Positions 63,297 through 64,000 of a stretch of 64,000 bases of DNA are shown piece after piece. Location of the stretch: NCBI RefSeq assembly GCF_003259695.1, contig NZ_PZJH01000001.1:496001-560000 (forward strand), in the 5' to 3' direction. The position numbers and the translations under genes were made by a program. The stretch comes from Macrococcus epidermidis. Its GTDB lineage: Bacteria; Bacillota; Bacilli; Staphylococcales; Staphylococcaceae. Below the pieces are notes generated by a model. That model was not told the DNA's origin, searched no databases, and was given only the letters and a program-made list of their open reading frames with translations. How positions within the stretch are numbered: position 1 is the first letter of the stretch; each line of letters opens with the position of its first letter.

Positions 63297-64000
63297 ATGA
63301 AAACTTATTCAAAAACAGAATTCCGTGAACGCCTGGAGATGAAATTAACGAACAAAAGAAATACAACATTAGAAGATACGACAGATACAGATTTATTCTA
63401 TGCGATTTGTTCAATTTTAAAAGATGAAATCAACCAAGCGAGTGTTGAAACGAAAAAAACTAATATAGAAAGAAAAAAACGTCAAATCAACTATTTATCT
63501 ATGGAATTTTTAATTGGTCGTTTAATTGAAAGTAACTTACTAAATGCAGGATTGTTAGATGTTTGTAACGAAGTATTAACTGAATTAGGAAGAGATCCTA
63601 AAAAAGTATATAGTGAAGAAAATGATGCTGGACTTGGTAATGGTGGATTAGGACGACTTGCAGCCTGTTTCTTAGATTCTATCGCGAGTCTTGGTTATTT
63701 AGGTAATGGTTTCGGTATTCGTTATCGTTATGGATTATTTGAGCAACGCATCGTCAATGGTACGCAAATTGAATTACCAGATAACTGGTTACAAGAAGTA
63801 TATCCTTGGGAAACACGTAAAATAGATGAAGCGGTGCATGTTAACTTCGGTGGTGAAGTATCAAGTGAAGTCGATGAGCATGGTAATTTTAAATTCACGT
63901 ATCACAATCAGGAAACAGTATTAGCTGTCCCATATGATGTGGGTGTAGTGGGATATGACAATGACGTTGTGAACCAGTTAAGATTGTGGAGCGCTGAATT
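63297..64000 (+). CDS. glgP: Glycogen phosphorylase (5' part only)
   Basis: GlgP releases glucose-1-phosphate from glycogen ends by phosphorolysis. About 234 N-terminal residues of a protein usually near 800 are present before the window ends. Diagnostic segments are YLSMEFLIGRLIESNLL, ENDAGLGNGGLGRLAACFLD, YGLFEQRIVNG and LPDNWLQEVYPWE. ATG 63297 follows AAGGAG. It is the last visible gene of the glg operon. Confidence 0.95.
   Translation, partial: MKTYSKTEFRERLEMKLTNKRNTTLEDTTDTDLFYAICSILKDEINQASVETKKTNIERKKRQINYLSMEFLIGRLIESNLLNAGLLDVCNEVLTELGRDPKKVYSEENDAGLGNGGLGRLAACFLDSIASLGYLGNGFGIRYRYGLFEQRIVNGTQIELPDNWLQEVYPWETRKIDEAVHVNFGGEVSSEVDEHGNFKFTYHNQETVLAVPYDVGVVGYDNDVVNQLRLWSAE

Noticed and set aside
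53566-64000. Recently acquired genomic island
   Set aside because: No mobility genes, tRNA or direct repeats flank the glucan genes, and base use looks like the neighbouring core genes by eye.

Overview
This 64 kb window looks like one contiguous piece of chromosome from a low-GC Gram-positive bacterium of the family Staphylococcaceae. The gene order pyc - ctaA/ctaB - ylb block - rsmD - coaD - rpmF - bshC - mraZ...ftsZ - sepF - divIVA - ileS - lspA - pyr operon is the staphylococcal/Bacillus order, and bshC (bacillithiol) fits Firmicutes. Three things argue against Staphylococcus aureus itself: a complete caa3 oxidase cluster (ctaCDEFG), a pyrK-pyrD pair inside the pyr operon, and a glycogen operon (glgBCDAP). 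A Macrococcus, or a near relative such as Mammaliicoccus, is my best guess from gene content; I cannot confirm the genus without a search. I see no rRNA, tRNA, CRISPR array, transposase, integrase or prophage.

Layout. (1) 1-4438: 3' part of ftsW, then pyruvate carboxylase. (2) 4473-12106: heme A synthesis (ctaA and ctaB, divergent) and the caa3 cytochrome c oxidase genes ctaC-D-E-F, then the assembly genes ctaG and ctaM. (3) 12152-20706: mixed-strand housekeeping block (AI-2E family membrane protein, YugN-like protein, ylbC, ylbF, a methyltransferase-like gene, a glycerophosphodiesterase, ylbG, rsmD, coaD, tmcAL, ylbN, rpmF). (4) 20824-36359: bshC and the division and cell wall cluster mraZ-rsmH-ftsL-pbp1-mraY-murD-divIB-ftsA-ftsZ, then pgeF-yggS-sepF-yggT-ylmH-divIVA. 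(5) 36418-40979: T-box-controlled ileS, then lspA and rluD. (6) 41001-52605: pyrimidine operon pyrR-P-B-C-carA-carB-pyrK-D-F-E behind a promoter and PyrR-type attenuators. (7) 52665-53387: an unidentified membrane protein followed by a long palindromic repeat. (8) 53566-64000: glucan metabolism, with pgcA and pulA on the minus strand and glgB-C-D-A-P on the plus strand, glgP being cut by the window edge.

How the genes work together. pgcA makes glucose-1-phosphate; glgC/glgD make ADP-glucose; glgA elongates and glgB branches glycogen; glgP and the signal-less pullulanase break it down. A cre-like site over the predicted pgcA -35 suggests carbon catabolite control. ctaA and ctaB share a divergent control region that carries three copies of a 7-bp motif, next to the oxidase they supply with heme A. 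The division cluster has a typical MraZ operator of three 10-bp-spaced GTGG boxes.

The window is mostly conserved core genome and I found no convincing previously undescribed multi-gene system. The best leads are regulatory or structural: the phased motif between ctaA and ctaB, the nested palindromic repeat present downstream of ftsZ and again near 53.4 kb, the diverged PyrR loop before pyrP, a hairpin between the Shine-Dalgarno and start of mraY, and the cre-like site at pgcA.
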